The notes below the pieces were generated by a model. That model had not been told where the DNA came from. It saw only the letters and a list, made by a program, of their open reading frames with translations, and searched no databases. From the NCBI GenBank assembly GCA_903632075.3, contig CAHIKZ030000057.1, forward strand, positions 1,051,001 to 1,115,000: a DNA stretch of 64,000 bases, given 5' to 3'. A program made the translations under genes and the position numbers. The DNA is from Acanthosepion pharaonis. Lineage: Eukaryota > Mollusca > Cephalopoda > Sepiida > Sepiidae. Shown piece after piece: positions 55,196 through 64,000 of the stretch (positions within the stretch are counted from its first letter, which is position 1; each line of letters starts with the position of its first letter).

Positions 55196-57060
55196 TCAAC
55201 ACAACCGAAAATCAATATTAGTAACAACAATTGGGTGCAACTGAGGCACCTCCCCAAATGAGGGGGGTGACAATATGAATGCGGAAGTTGCCCTGAAAAG
55301 GGAACTGTATAATAATAAATACTTTAATTTATTACAATAATAGTATTTATTTTTATTAATTTTTTTATGAAAGGGAGTTCCACAGGCGAAAGGTGCGAGA
55401 CATGAAGCTATTGGAGTAGAAGTGACGGCTACATTTAGGAGTTTCGACAGTGAAGGGGTGAGAGCGGGATACCAGCCTCGTCGGGCGCCTAAACTCATGA
55501 AATCTGGGAACCAGCGAATGCAGCTCCTCGGAGAAATTGCCATGAAAGTATTTGTAAAACAGAGAGCGGCGACGGCGCGTCTATGAGAAAGTGTCTGTAG
55601 ACGAGATGCCAGAACAGGGCCAATTATAGTGCATATCCGCCTCTTGAGCCTATCAAGAACCCCGAGGCAAACAGAAGGGGCTCCAGACCATATATGGCAG
55701 CAATACTCCATGCAAGGGCGAATTGTTGATTTGTAGATCTGTAGGATCGATTCCGGGGAGAAAAATTTCCTGGCGCGGCACAGGGAGCCAACTTTCCTTG
55801 CGGTGGACGAAGCAATTAACTCAATGTATTTGTTCCATCTCAGCTCAGCATTAAACGTGAGACCGAGCAGCCGCAGCGAGGTGCTCTCGAGAAGTTGAGC
55901 GTCAGACATTCTAATGGAGGGCAGGGAAGGATCTCTGTGGTGATTAATAGAGAGCAGTTTTGTTTTTGAAGCATTAAAGTTGACCAGCCAATTCCTGCTC
56001 CAGTTCACAACCGATTGGAGGTCCTTTTCGAGATGCACGGCCAGGTTATTTTTGTCACTGACACTAGATTTGTTTTTGAGGCAGGAATAAATTGTGGGGT
56101 CATCCGCGTAGATGCCAACTTGGGAATTTATGTTTGTCAGGAAGGTCATTTATATAGATAAGGAATAAAGTGGGGCCTAGGATAGAGCCTTGAGGAACAC
56201 CTGCGTTCGTGTGAGGAGAATCCGTTGAGAACGACCTTCAATTCACGGTTTGACAGGAATGGTTTTATTAGGTCAAACAATCGACCCGTAATGTCATAGC
56301 CCTGGAGCTTGCGAAGAAGGCCGGCATGTCAAACCCTATCAAATGCTTTGGAGATGCCTAGAGCTACGGCACGAGCTTCCCCGTTATTTTGAAGAGCTCG
56401 GTAGACGGTTTCAGTGATGGCCGTAAGCACATCAGCTGTAGATCGGGCAAAGCGGAAGCCATATTGCTTGTTTGAGAGCAGATAATGGGATGTGAGGTGG
56501 TTAACCACCTCGATATTGATTAGGCTTCGAAGACTTTGCCGAAGATGGGTAGGAGACTGATAGGTCGGTAGTTAGAAGGGTCAGAGGGGTCGCCAGAGTT
56601 CTTGAAGACAGGAACAACCGAAGGGGACTTCCAGCAGTCAAGAAAACAAGATTCCTTGAGGCAGTAGTTGTATAGTTTAGAAAAGGCAGGCGCCAGTTCA
56701 GGCGTGCATTTCTTCAAGACAATGGCTGGTATCCCATCTCCACCACTAGCCTTGTTGGGGTCTAAATTGGAGATAAACCCGTCATTTCTATTGGGCGTTA
56801 TGTGTAACCTACTCAATAGGGCTCCAGCTCTAAGAGGGAAGTCGGTTATGGGTACACTGGAAGAGTCGAACTTTGAGTTGAATGAAAATTTTCGTGCAAA
56901 GCATTCAACCTTGTCGACAGAGGAGGTCAGACCTTCGAACAGGTTGAACAATGGAGGTATAGAGGGTTTGCAATTGGTCCAGTGGCCTTGTCTTTTGCTA
57001 GATAAAATTTGATCTAATGTGGAATCTTTAAAGCCGTTCGTTTCTCCTCGTGGATCAATT
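55196..57060 (-). pseudogene. Jockey/CR1-like LINE reverse transcriptase, longest copy
   Basis: Minus-strand order from about 57010: STLDQILSSKRQGHWTNCK, PPLFNLFEGLTSSVDKVECF, LDPNKASGGDGIPAIVLKKC, WKSPSVVPVFKNSGDPSDPS with NYRPISLLPIFGKVFEA (RT fingers), YGFR(F)ARSTADVLTAITETV, then EARAVALGISKAFDRV. The next motifs are GIYADDPTIYSCL (YADD intact), LEKDLQSVVNWSRNWLVNFN, RWNKYIELIASSTARKVGSL and RPCMEYCCHIWSGAPS. The first catalytic Asp of the RT (LDISKAFD in the family) is Gly, and the next Trp is a stop. Frames break near 56150, 56520 and 55500. Endonuclease domain absent. Confidence 0.85.
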
Positions 57061-57289
57061 AGAAATTTTCTAAACTTTATTTGGGAAGAAATAGGGTCTA
57101 ATCTTTCAGCTTTCTTAAATCATCATCAGTGTAGTTAGACAAATCGGTTACCGGAAACTGGGGGATGGAATGACGTATACCGAAGTGTATTGCGATGTAG
57201 ACGAAGTGTGATATGTTTTTTTAACATACATACGAGTTAGCGAGCTCTTAAATTATAACTGTTTTTTCTTTTATTTGTAGATGGATGTT
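57061..57289. other. Unassigned stretch
   Basis: No recognised feature. Confidence 0.4.
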
Positions 57290-57525
57290 CGATGGAGACT
57301 ACTATATTGACCACCTAATCCCTGTTGGCGATGCCTGCCGAAGCAGATTGTATCTTAAATATATAGATCCAAATTTTGGTTTATCATGCAATTACACTGA
57401 GCGCCCATTAGTTGGAGAGAAGGAATGTTCTAGAGTGATCAGCAATTGAACAAAGCCAGTAAGCTGGAACCCTCGGTCACGATGGCTTATGATTTTATGC
57501 TAACACAACCATTACCGGATTTGTA
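57290..57525 (+). repeat. Dispersed repeat Rep-D, copy 2
   Basis: CCTAATCCCTGTTGGCGATG, AGATCCAAATTTTGGTTTAT, ACACTGAGCGCCC, GATCAGCAATTGAACAAAGC and CCTCGGTCACGATGGCTTAT parallel 50890-51185. Confidence 0.45.
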
Positions 57526-57540
57526 ACCGTTTTTTGTTAA

Positions 57541-57995
57541 CATTTTTATTGACACTGCTTGTGTCTTTCTCCTTTCTGACGTTCATGAGGTCTCTGATTG
57601 TCTCCCCTTACCGATGTTATCAAGACGTTCTTCTCCTTTATATACTACTTCTTTCTAGGCAAGTACGCGATCATGGTCCCCAACATTTTCTCGTCCTTTG
57701 TAGCATTTAATAAATTTTGTCTTTTGAAATTAGTTCTATCCAGTTATTCAAGCCCATCAAGCATTTTACGCACTGTTTTCTTCTACCCTATTTTCCCTCA
57801 AACTGTCCTGTGACTATAAAATTTTCCAAGCCCTCAGTCCTCATTACATGCCCCAGAAATTTCAACTGCCTCGTCCTAATGTTACGTATAAGTTTCCTTT
57901 TATTTCCCTTTTATCTAAAACCTCGTCGTTGCTCACATCTTCTGTCCATAGCATACTTAGCATGTTTTTGTAGAAACTTTGTTATTTCTGTTGAA
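57541..57995 (-). pseudogene. RTE-like LINE RT, C-terminal fragment
   Basis: The minus strand has MLSMLWTEDVSNDEVL, RQLKFLGHVMRTEGLENF, then GLNNWIELISKDKIY and TRKCWG. It is the longest of the four RTE-like tails in the window and covers the region missing from the shorter ones. Confidence 0.7.
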
Positions 57996-58700
57996 TCAAG
58001 GTTCTTCATATTTAAGATTTTCAAGGATTCACTTTTTCTTGGGTATGATGATAAACGACAACAGTTATCAAAACCTCTGATCGGGTGTTATTTTTCTGAC
58101 AAGGAAAAGTGGTAAAATTTTTATTTCCTATTGTCGAGAAGAAAAAAAAAGAAGATACTGGAATTAATCTGATTTAGATTACGGGTCGGGTGGAAGTTCC
58201 AGGTTGGCCAAATAACCTCAGAGACAGAATTCTAAATAGATAAACATTTATCTGTGTCACGGGAATGCCATTTGGAACTTCCACAGAATTCTAAAGAGAT
58301 AAAAATTAAATAGGTCATCTGCTGACCGAGAAACAAAAATGTCCGTTGACCACACAAGAGTTGAAAAAACAAACAAAAGACCAAACCATAGGTTAAGCCT
58401 GTGTCGATGGGAAGATATCATTTGGACAAGGCATCTGTTTTGTGTTGAAATTCGGCTATGACAGTGAAACTATTTTATCAGAAATTGGCACCAAGCATGC
58501 AAAATACGTCTAATTGATCACCCACTTGTTTGGCGAAGGCCCCGGGTGATAGATACCAGGTGAAATTGAGGATAAAAGCTGCGATTAAGGGACCACACTA
58601 CGAAAGAAAAGAGAAAGGGAAAAGAAAAGATAATCTTCTTGTCTTTGTGCAAGATTTTTTTCTTAAAAACAAGGCTAGTCTGGCCACACCCACACTGCTG
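57996..58700. other. Unassigned stretch
   Basis: 58035-58085 resembles the TTGGGTATGATGATAAAC block of Rep-A. ACAGAATTCTAAA(T/G)AGATAAA is directly repeated at about 58226 and 58286. Confidence 0.35.
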
Positions 58701-58759
58701 AGCGCCCATTGGCTGAATGTTAACGAGAGCCAGACGGAGGTGACCATGTGAGGCAGGAG

Positions 58760-59650
58760 GGAAGGCCTGCTGGCACCCATTGAGGGGATAGGTGTGAGAT
58801 GTCACTGTGAGAGAGAGGAAAAACTGTTGACGCCCTCTGATTGTATGGTGAGATACTAATATGAGGTGGGAGAAAGGGAAGACTTCCAAAAATGGAAAAG
58901 AATAAAATTTTCCTGACCGAAAACAAAGAAGTGGATTGTGGGTTTGTAATTATCAAGGAACCTCAAACCAAGCCCCCCCCGGTTTTGGTCGGCGTCCATA
59001 TAAGCAAAGTCGCAGCGAGCGAAAATCAGTTGGAGTAGTCGGAGTTCCAGTTAAGTTTTCAGTTCGAGTTGGAGTTCGAAGTTCGCAGTGGAATTTGGTA
59101 CCGCCTCGCAGATAGCTGACTTGAAAGATTCACGCAATTCGGACTCATCTTCTAACCAAGACCAATTTATTTTTGAAGAACGACTTACTCACACCACCAA
59201 AACAAGTTTTACGAATTTCGCCTGAAGACACACCAAGAACCATTTTCTTAAAAGAACAAACAACTTTAGATGTTAAGACTCGCCTAACAAACACAAATTG
59301 TCACGAATCCATATAGCGGGTTTGGGAAGAAAACTCAGTCCTGTACTCAGCAACCAGGTATAAAGTATTGTTATCCTTTTTTTAACACATTTGAACTTTT
59401 CGAGTTTTTATTTTCTTTTCTTTTACATATACTTGTGCGATATCACCCTTATTCGAACTCGGCTTGCAATACGGACCTGCGACTGATTGATTTCGTCTGC
59501 CTAGATAAATTCACAACGTGGGTAGGTTAGACTAGAAATCAAAGCAGTTACTTCGTTAACCAGACGTTGAAAGCAAGCGGGGAACGAGGCTGATACCGAA
59601 TCTAACCAGATTTCCATCCGAATCACCAAAAGGTTAGAACGTCACATTTG
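58760..59650 (+). mobile_element. LTR-like region (possible solo LTR)
   Basis: There is a TATA-like CCATATAAGCAAAG near 58997-59010, then an initiator-like, direct-repeat-rich stretch (GTTGGAGTAGTCGGAGTTCC, CGAGTTGGAGTTCG). After about 600 bp comes GTTAGAACGTCACA immediately before a primer-binding-site-like motif. This fits the promoter-to-3'-end layout of an LTR. The 5' boundary is uncertain, no gag or pol follows, and no second LTR is in the window. Confidence 0.35.
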
Positions 59651-59661
59651 GTGCCGCGACC
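59649..59661 (+). promoter_or_regulatory. Primer-binding-site-like motif 1
   Basis: TGGTGCCGCGACC sits just after ACGTCACAT, as a tRNA primer-binding site follows an LTR end. Confidence 0.35.
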
Positions 59662-59729
59662 AGTACCAAGCCAGTTGGTCGTCACAAGACAGGATAGCAC
59701 GACTGACGCAGACAGGCGGACGTCACGTT

Positions 59730-59741
59730 TGGCGCAGCGAC
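59730..59741 (+). promoter_or_regulatory. Primer-binding-site-like motif 2
   Basis: TGGCGCAGCGAC sits after ACGTCACGT. From memory of animal tRNA-Ser(UGA), whose 3' end is about CGCTGCG plus CCA, this is complementary over 11 bases. Confidence 0.4.
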
Positions 59742-59759
59742 ACCCTGGGGACGTCACAT

Positions 59760-60008
59760 TGGGCAAGATAGCCTGACGGAGCCCGAACATCTCCAGGCCA
59801 GGTTTGAATTCAGTTTTTCCTTCTCTTAGAATGATTGCGACCGAAAGTTATAGAACCCAGTTTGTCATGATATTTGCCATAGCTTAGACGATAAGATTCA
59901 TATTAGCACTAGGATTCATATTAGCACGTAAGTGAACGTAATGGATCCGACTGGAATTCGAACACGGGTCTCCGATTCCTCAATCCGAGCTGCTATCCAT
60001 TACTCCAA
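59760..60008 (-). mobile_element. tRNA-headed SINE (SINE-R), full length
   Basis: The minus strand starts TGGAGTAATGGATAGCAGCT. The B box is GTTCGAATTCCAGTCGG. The body ends with AACCTGGCCTGGAGATG and TCAGGCTATCTTGCCC. The body aligns with 60535-60800. Confidence 0.7.
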
Positions 60009-60029
60009 AAAAGCAGATTAACATTTATC

Positions 60030-60118
60030 ATATTTTTATTACTTCAAAGCTTCCAAGGAAATTAAATTTCAGCATTAAATTACCCATCAGGATGTTGATA
60101 TACCGTTAAAAAATAAAT
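60030..60118 (+). repeat. Rep-A 3' end fragment
   Basis: TTCAGCATTAAATTACCCAT and GATATACCGTTAAAAAATAA match the Rep-A 3' terminus. Confidence 0.5.
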
Positions 60119-60229
60119 TATGATGACCTGAAAAGGGAAGAGAACCCATTTAATCAAAATAAAGTATAAACCAAACATTTAAAAGAAATGAAATCTGTGT
60201 TATTAAGGAACCGATCAACCCACAAAAAG

Positions 60230-60534
60230 AACATATTGGGAAATCCTGGGTATGACGTTAAACTACATCGAGCAGCAAGGCCTCTGATCGAGAGGTTTTG
60301 TGGAGCGTAGAAACATAATTGCTTTTGCTGCCATGTCCACCCTGACCCGGGGTAGTAGCACCTGTTAGGGTCCTAAATATGGGCAAATAGTTAACTCTCA
60401 AAGTGGGGTCAAACACTATGAACGTATAAAAAACATATGTTTATAGGAAAAATATCAACAGTATATTTTCATAGTAAAAAATTACCAGCAATATATTTTT
60501 CTAAATAAAAAAAAAAAAAACTAACCGTAAAAGT
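60230..60534 (+). repeat. Dispersed repeat Rep-A, interrupted copy
   Basis: CTGGGTATGACGTTAAACTA, CCTCTGATCGAGAGG, GTAGCACCTGTTAGGGTCCT and GGGCAAATAGTTAACTCTC precede the (ATTACCAGCAATATATTTTT) array. The copy breaks at about 60530, and its 3' end resumes at about 60820. Confidence 0.7.
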
Positions 60535-60800
60535 GGTGTTTCTTGGGCAAGACTGCCTAACGAAGACTAACCTACTCCAGGCTGGTTTTGAATTCAGAGT
60601 TTTTTCTTCTCCTAGACCAGTTGCCAATCAAGTCTATATAACCCAGTCTGTCCTACCATTTATCCATAGCTGGAGGTAGGAGAGGATTCATACTTAGGGC
60701 ATTATTAGCCCGTAAGTATATGTGATTAAATCCGACTGGAATTCAATCTCGGCTCTCCGATTTCTCAGTCCAATTGGATATTCATTTCTCCAACGTGCCT
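60535..60800 (-). mobile_element. SINE-R inserted in Rep-A
   Basis: The minus strand has GGAGAAATGAATATCCAATT (A-box side, diverged), GCCGAGATTGAATTCCAGTC (B-box side), and a body ending AACCAGCCTGGAGTAGG and GGCAGTCTTGCCC. Confidence 0.65.
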
Positions 60801-60814
60801 CGAACCAATATTAA

Positions 60815-60885
60815 AATCTTGCCTGAATTAAGGTTGAGGTTGATATGCCGTAACACAAAATAAACGAAACCAGCATTCACTGCCA
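60815..60885 (+). repeat. Rep-A 3' end, continuation after the SINE
   Basis: CTTGCCTGAATTAAGGTTGA and GATATGCCGTAACACAAAAT match the Rep-A terminus. Confidence 0.55.
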
Positions 60886-61915
60886 TATAGGAGGACAATC
60901 AAGACGTTAACACTGTGAAATATCGACCATTATCGAACTAAACGCAGAGTTTTAGATCAAAACTCTAACGTTCTTACCCCATGACCACGTGTCCTTATTA
61001 CTTGTAAACATTAGCGCGATTTGTGCATTATTTAATGGCAACACGTGCTTGTAATTTAGTTAGGATGAAAGTCACTATAGACTCTTAATTGATTACTCTC
61101 GTGCAATAAAGTATCTTTCTCTTCTCATTACAGTGTCTCAATCGATTGGGTTTAATGGCTGACACTCATCTAGATAAATCCTTTTAAAGGCAAGTTTCTT
61201 ACCGGGAGATTAAACTGTCGTCTGTACTTTGCCAGCAATCTGCCTACAATTAATTACAAACCACGATACAACTTGATGTCTGTAGCTCGTGTCAATCACA
61301 AACATCTTCTCTAAATTCAAAAGAAATAAACATTTAATAATATTTTACATGGAATGGGAATGGAAAAAAGCTGTAGAAAGTGAAAAAACAACCTGGTTGA
61401 CTTTAATGTACTTAGCAACCATTTACAAGGATCTTTAAGCGTTACAGACCGGATTTTGAAAAAAAATACATGGGCAGTTCTTGCCGTTTCGATAAGAAGA
61501 TGATTATAATACTGTTGGTAATGTTTTATCACAAAACTGTTTTTAGTTTTCAAATCAATAGTCGGTGTACTAATGGCCAACGAGTGGTAAGAATTTCATG
61601 TTCTCTGAAACATTTTTGCCGTCAAGTATGGACGAGCGCCAGCTCTTCCATAAGCAAGAGAATGGGGAAGAAGAAAATCTAAGAGACTTGCCTTTAAGCA
61701 CCTAAAGAAAAATGTTTCTCGTGTAGACCGCTTCTACATAGACCTTTTATTGACTTCACGTCCCAGGTACTAATGCAGACAAACACATCTAAACATTAAA
61801 AAAATACATCTTGGTACAAGATAAAAGCAAAGCTATCTCAACTAATTGCTATACATATATATAAATGTGTGGGCTGAAACCCCTGAAATTGGTAGGATGT
61901 ATTTGGAATTTTTTA
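60886..61915. other. Unassigned stretch
   Basis: No recognised feature. Confidence 0.4.
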
Positions 61916-62400
61916 TCATAAACCCATTAAGTAGCAAGAGGACAGTAAGAGTGAAGGAAAAGGCCAGCGTTTGAAAATGATAGAATATAAAGATTGCAAG
62001 TTTTGATTATTGTAGTTGCTGGAGAAGATAGAAGTCGGAATAGTATTCAACAAGCGGGAAGAGCAGCAGAAGAAATTATTAATATAGAACTTACGATTAA
62101 AAAATGACAACATCAACTGTGAAATTGAGACCGAGCTGCTCATCTATTAATGCTATTAATTACGTAAAGACGAGGTAACAATAAAGAAAGTTCACAAGAA
62201 CAATACGTATGAAAATATTTATAGATGTGGCAAAGAGAAAATACTAGGTTGTGTTGATTAGTTCATAGGCTTACTATGAAGGCCTGATACTAGAGCTGTG
62301 AAATTTTAAATAGGTTAATTTCAACTTTTCTAATTAATAACTCCATTCTGTCTATCCAGGTAAACATACGTCTGACTGTTTATAGATGACGGCTCTTCCC
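61916..62400. repeat. Dispersed repeat Rep-B, uninterrupted copy
   Basis: This copy is continuous over the two halves seen at 27540-27727 and 30150-30450. It serves as the reference for that nested insertion. The class is unknown. Confidence 0.6.
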
Positions 62401-62509
62401 GTTTGTCAAAAAAAAGCCATCAACAGCAGATATGATGTCCTGTTTACTGCTTCCCTGATAATTGTGCTTCTTTTATGTTGAGGAAAAGATGATAGTCATA
62501 TTAGGAGAA
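62401..62509. other. Short unassigned flank
   Basis: No recognised feature. Confidence 0.4.
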
Positions 62510-62960
62510 TAGAGAGAGTAATCATCCAGTTGAAAGATATAGTCACGCACAGACGCCAGTGAAAACCGATGACGTGGGCACGGGATTATTGCTCTGATGA
62601 AACGGGCCAACTTTAGTCAAGTTTCCTGGGACTTTGGGATTTAATAACCTACTGTAACGGCGTCAGCGATTTGGCATAGCACTCTTCATTGTTGGTGTGG
62701 CTATTTTGATGATAGTCAATACAAAAAATGATTTTGTATAAAAAAAACCCAAAAATCTGAGGTCCTCAGCTTCCCTGCAGATGAAACGGTCTTGAACTAC
62801 TTTGAATTGTGGGCAGGCGTGATTCCACCGCAAGTTTTGTCAATTTATCTGTGATTCAAAGTGAGAAACCCATCATTCATCCCGGGTTATTAAATGCTCA
62901 ACGAAAGCAGCTGCATTTGCCTTGGTTTATGTCATATTTTCCAATAATGTGCTCTGCCTG
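62510..62960 (-). pseudogene. Mariner-like transposase relic
   Basis: The minus strand has LITRDE, a stop, WVSHFES, then FKTVSSAGKLRTSDFWVFF and KVGPFHQSNNPVPTSS. Compared with mariner motifs (DExW with the first Asp; QDNAxxH with the second), the first Asp is kept. The second is Ser (QSNNPVP). It is a different subfamily from the relics at 31.3 and 63.2-64.0 kb. Confidence 0.7.
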
Positions 62961-62994
62961 GTGCACTTTTAAGTGTCAGAAGACATGACACTCA

Positions 62995-63172
62995 ACGAGT
63001 AGATAAAAATGTTAAGTAAATTGGTGAAAACTTTCCGCCAATCTTGTACTGCGCTTAAATTCATATTATACAGCTAGCACAAAGGAAAGTATATCAGAAC
63101 AATTTCAATGAAAGTATTAATAGAAAAAAGCACAATAAGCTGTATTACGGCGGGTGGAAAGTGTCTGAAGCC
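62995..63172 (-). pseudogene. Jockey/CR1-like LINE RT tail, bordering (TA)n
   Basis: The minus strand has RRNTAYCAFFY, a stop, YFH, NCSDILSFVLAV, a stop, YEFKRSTRLAESFHQFT, aligning with 33395-33520. Both copies start at CTTCAG(A/G)CACTTTC next to a (TA)n tract. Confidence 0.65.
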
Positions 63173-63176
63173 AAGA

Positions 63177-63179
<3 letters not shown>

Positions 63180-63213
<34 letters not shown>
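63180..63213. repeat. (TA)n microsatellite
   Basis: About 16 TA units between a mariner-derived fragment and a LINE tail. Confidence 0.95.
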
Positions 63214-63218
<5 letters not shown>

Positions 63219-63560
63219 AAAGAAAACATTTTTTGCAAACTCGTTTCATCCTTTGATTGAATATTTTGACGATTTTGTCTCCTGCTCAAAGTGATGAAGC
63301 CAACACTTGTCCTGGGTAAGGAAATATTCAAGGAAACCAGGTGAATCTGCCTCAAACTATGTCAGGTTTTCCCGTGGTGTGATTTTAGGTGTCAGAAGAC
63401 GTCACGTTCACGTAACAATTCCTTCGTCATGCCAAGTCTATTGTGAAGAATTTCCTAAACTCTCTAACGGTATATTTTAATAGATCTAGGTATTATAGTC
63501 AGTTGCGTGTCATCCATTTACCACGTAGTGAAAACAATCAGTCTTTGAGGTCATATATAC
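63214..63560 (-). pseudogene. Mariner-derived fragment with GAAAC-type tail
   Basis: The minus strand matches 31252-31480 (GGTAAATGGATGACACGC ...), then encodes EYFLTQDKCWLHHFEQETKS. It changes at AAAATATTCAATCAAAGGAT to GAAACGAGTTTGCAAAAAAT and ends at the (TA)n tract. Confidence 0.65.
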
Positions 63561-63589
63561 ACACATACACACACACACACTCACATATA

Positions 63590-64000
63590 TTCATAAAGAA
63601 AACATTCCTTTGCCGACGCGTTTCGTCCTTTGACTATTTTGAAGAGAGTCATTAAACACAATTCCCTGACATTCTTTGTCTCTGGCTCAAATGGATGAAC
63701 CTAACACGCATCGTGAGTAAGGAAATTTACAAGGAAACCAGCTGAATCTTTCCCGTGACGTGATGTTAGGTGTCAGAAGACGTGATGTCCACAGAAGTAA
63801 TCCTTGTTCATGCCAAGTATATTTCGCAGTATATGTCTTCCTCGATGTTAGCACTTGCAAGACGTCTTCACTTTTGGTCAAGATCAAGACTCCCTCTCTC
63901 CTAAATCCAGCTGTCCACTTTTGCACTGTTAATAAACCTGGAGCATCATCTAATGTAGCACGCATATCCGCATAAATATCCTTGATGACTAAAACTTTTT
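63590..64000 (-). pseudogene. Mariner-like transposase relic, N-terminus plus GAAAC-type tail
   Basis: Reading leftwards on the minus strand from the window edge: ATLDDAPGLLTVQKWTAGFR (the N-terminal DNA-binding region), then a FLTHDAC block with stop and VHPFEPETKN. It ends with TCAAAATAGTCAAAGGACG, AAACGCGTCGGCAAAGG and a TG/TA tract near 63556-63592. The right end lies beyond the window. Confidence 0.6.

Noticed and set aside
58518..58956. Overlapping open frames on both strands near 58.5-58.9 kb
   Set aside because: No family resemblance; they overlap the proposed LTR-like region and have no supporting motif.

Overview
The window looks like intergenic or intronic DNA from a repeat-rich animal genome. 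It is AT-rich, filled with (TA)n, (CA)n and (GA)n microsatellites, and built almost wholly from decayed transposable elements. I recognise no intact host protein gene, no functional rRNA or tRNA gene and no prokaryotic feature (no operons, CRISPR or ribosome binding sites). The mix of tRNA-headed SINEs, Penelope-like elements (PLEs) with GIY-YIG domains, Jockey/CR1-like and RTE-like LINEs, Tc1/mariner relics and very many (TA)n tracts suggests a cephalopod mollusc, probably octopus-like. That assignment is inference; no diagnostic host gene is present.

Layout. 0-11 kb: an RTE-like LINE tail, an inverted-repeat element (548-1181), a tRNA-SINE, a small TA-flanked DNA transposon (2283-2618), and three copies of a chimeric 5S rRNA + tRNA SINE (5.2-6.4 kb). 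10.5-24 kb: LINE 3' ends, SINEs of one family carrying a CTGAAGA...GAAAC motif (here called SINE-K), a PLE GIY-YIG fragment (12.6-13.0 kb), a 265-bp pyrimidine tract and a LINE RT tail cut off at a (CA)n tract. 24-32 kb: a PLE-associated palindrome, two decayed PLEs on opposite strands (25.2-26.3 and 27.7-29.3 kb), a three-copy SINE-K cluster and mariner relics. The 27.7-kb PLE and the SINE cluster together split an older repeat in two. 33-43 kb: a LINE tail, a Tc1-like element with terminal inverted repeats of about 230 bp (35.1-36.7 kb), a third PLE ending in an inverted duplication (37.0-38.3 kb), and a LINE endonuclease fragment. 43-55 kb: an inverted SINE-K pair, further repeats and palindromes, one of which (52.8 kb) carries two hammerhead-ribozyme-like cores. 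55-64 kb: the longest LINE RT relic (minus strand, lost catalytic Asp), an LTR-like region with two primer-binding-site-like motifs, SINEs inserted among copies of an unclassified repeat, and a mariner cluster that runs off the window end.

No genes work together here. The relations that can be read are between repeats: nested insertions, shared 3' tails, and repeated joining of element ends to (TA)n or (CA)n tracts. Repeat families without a known name are called Rep-A to Rep-E so that copies can be cross-referenced. All boundaries were judged by eye and are approximate to about 10-30 bp unless a motif fixes them.
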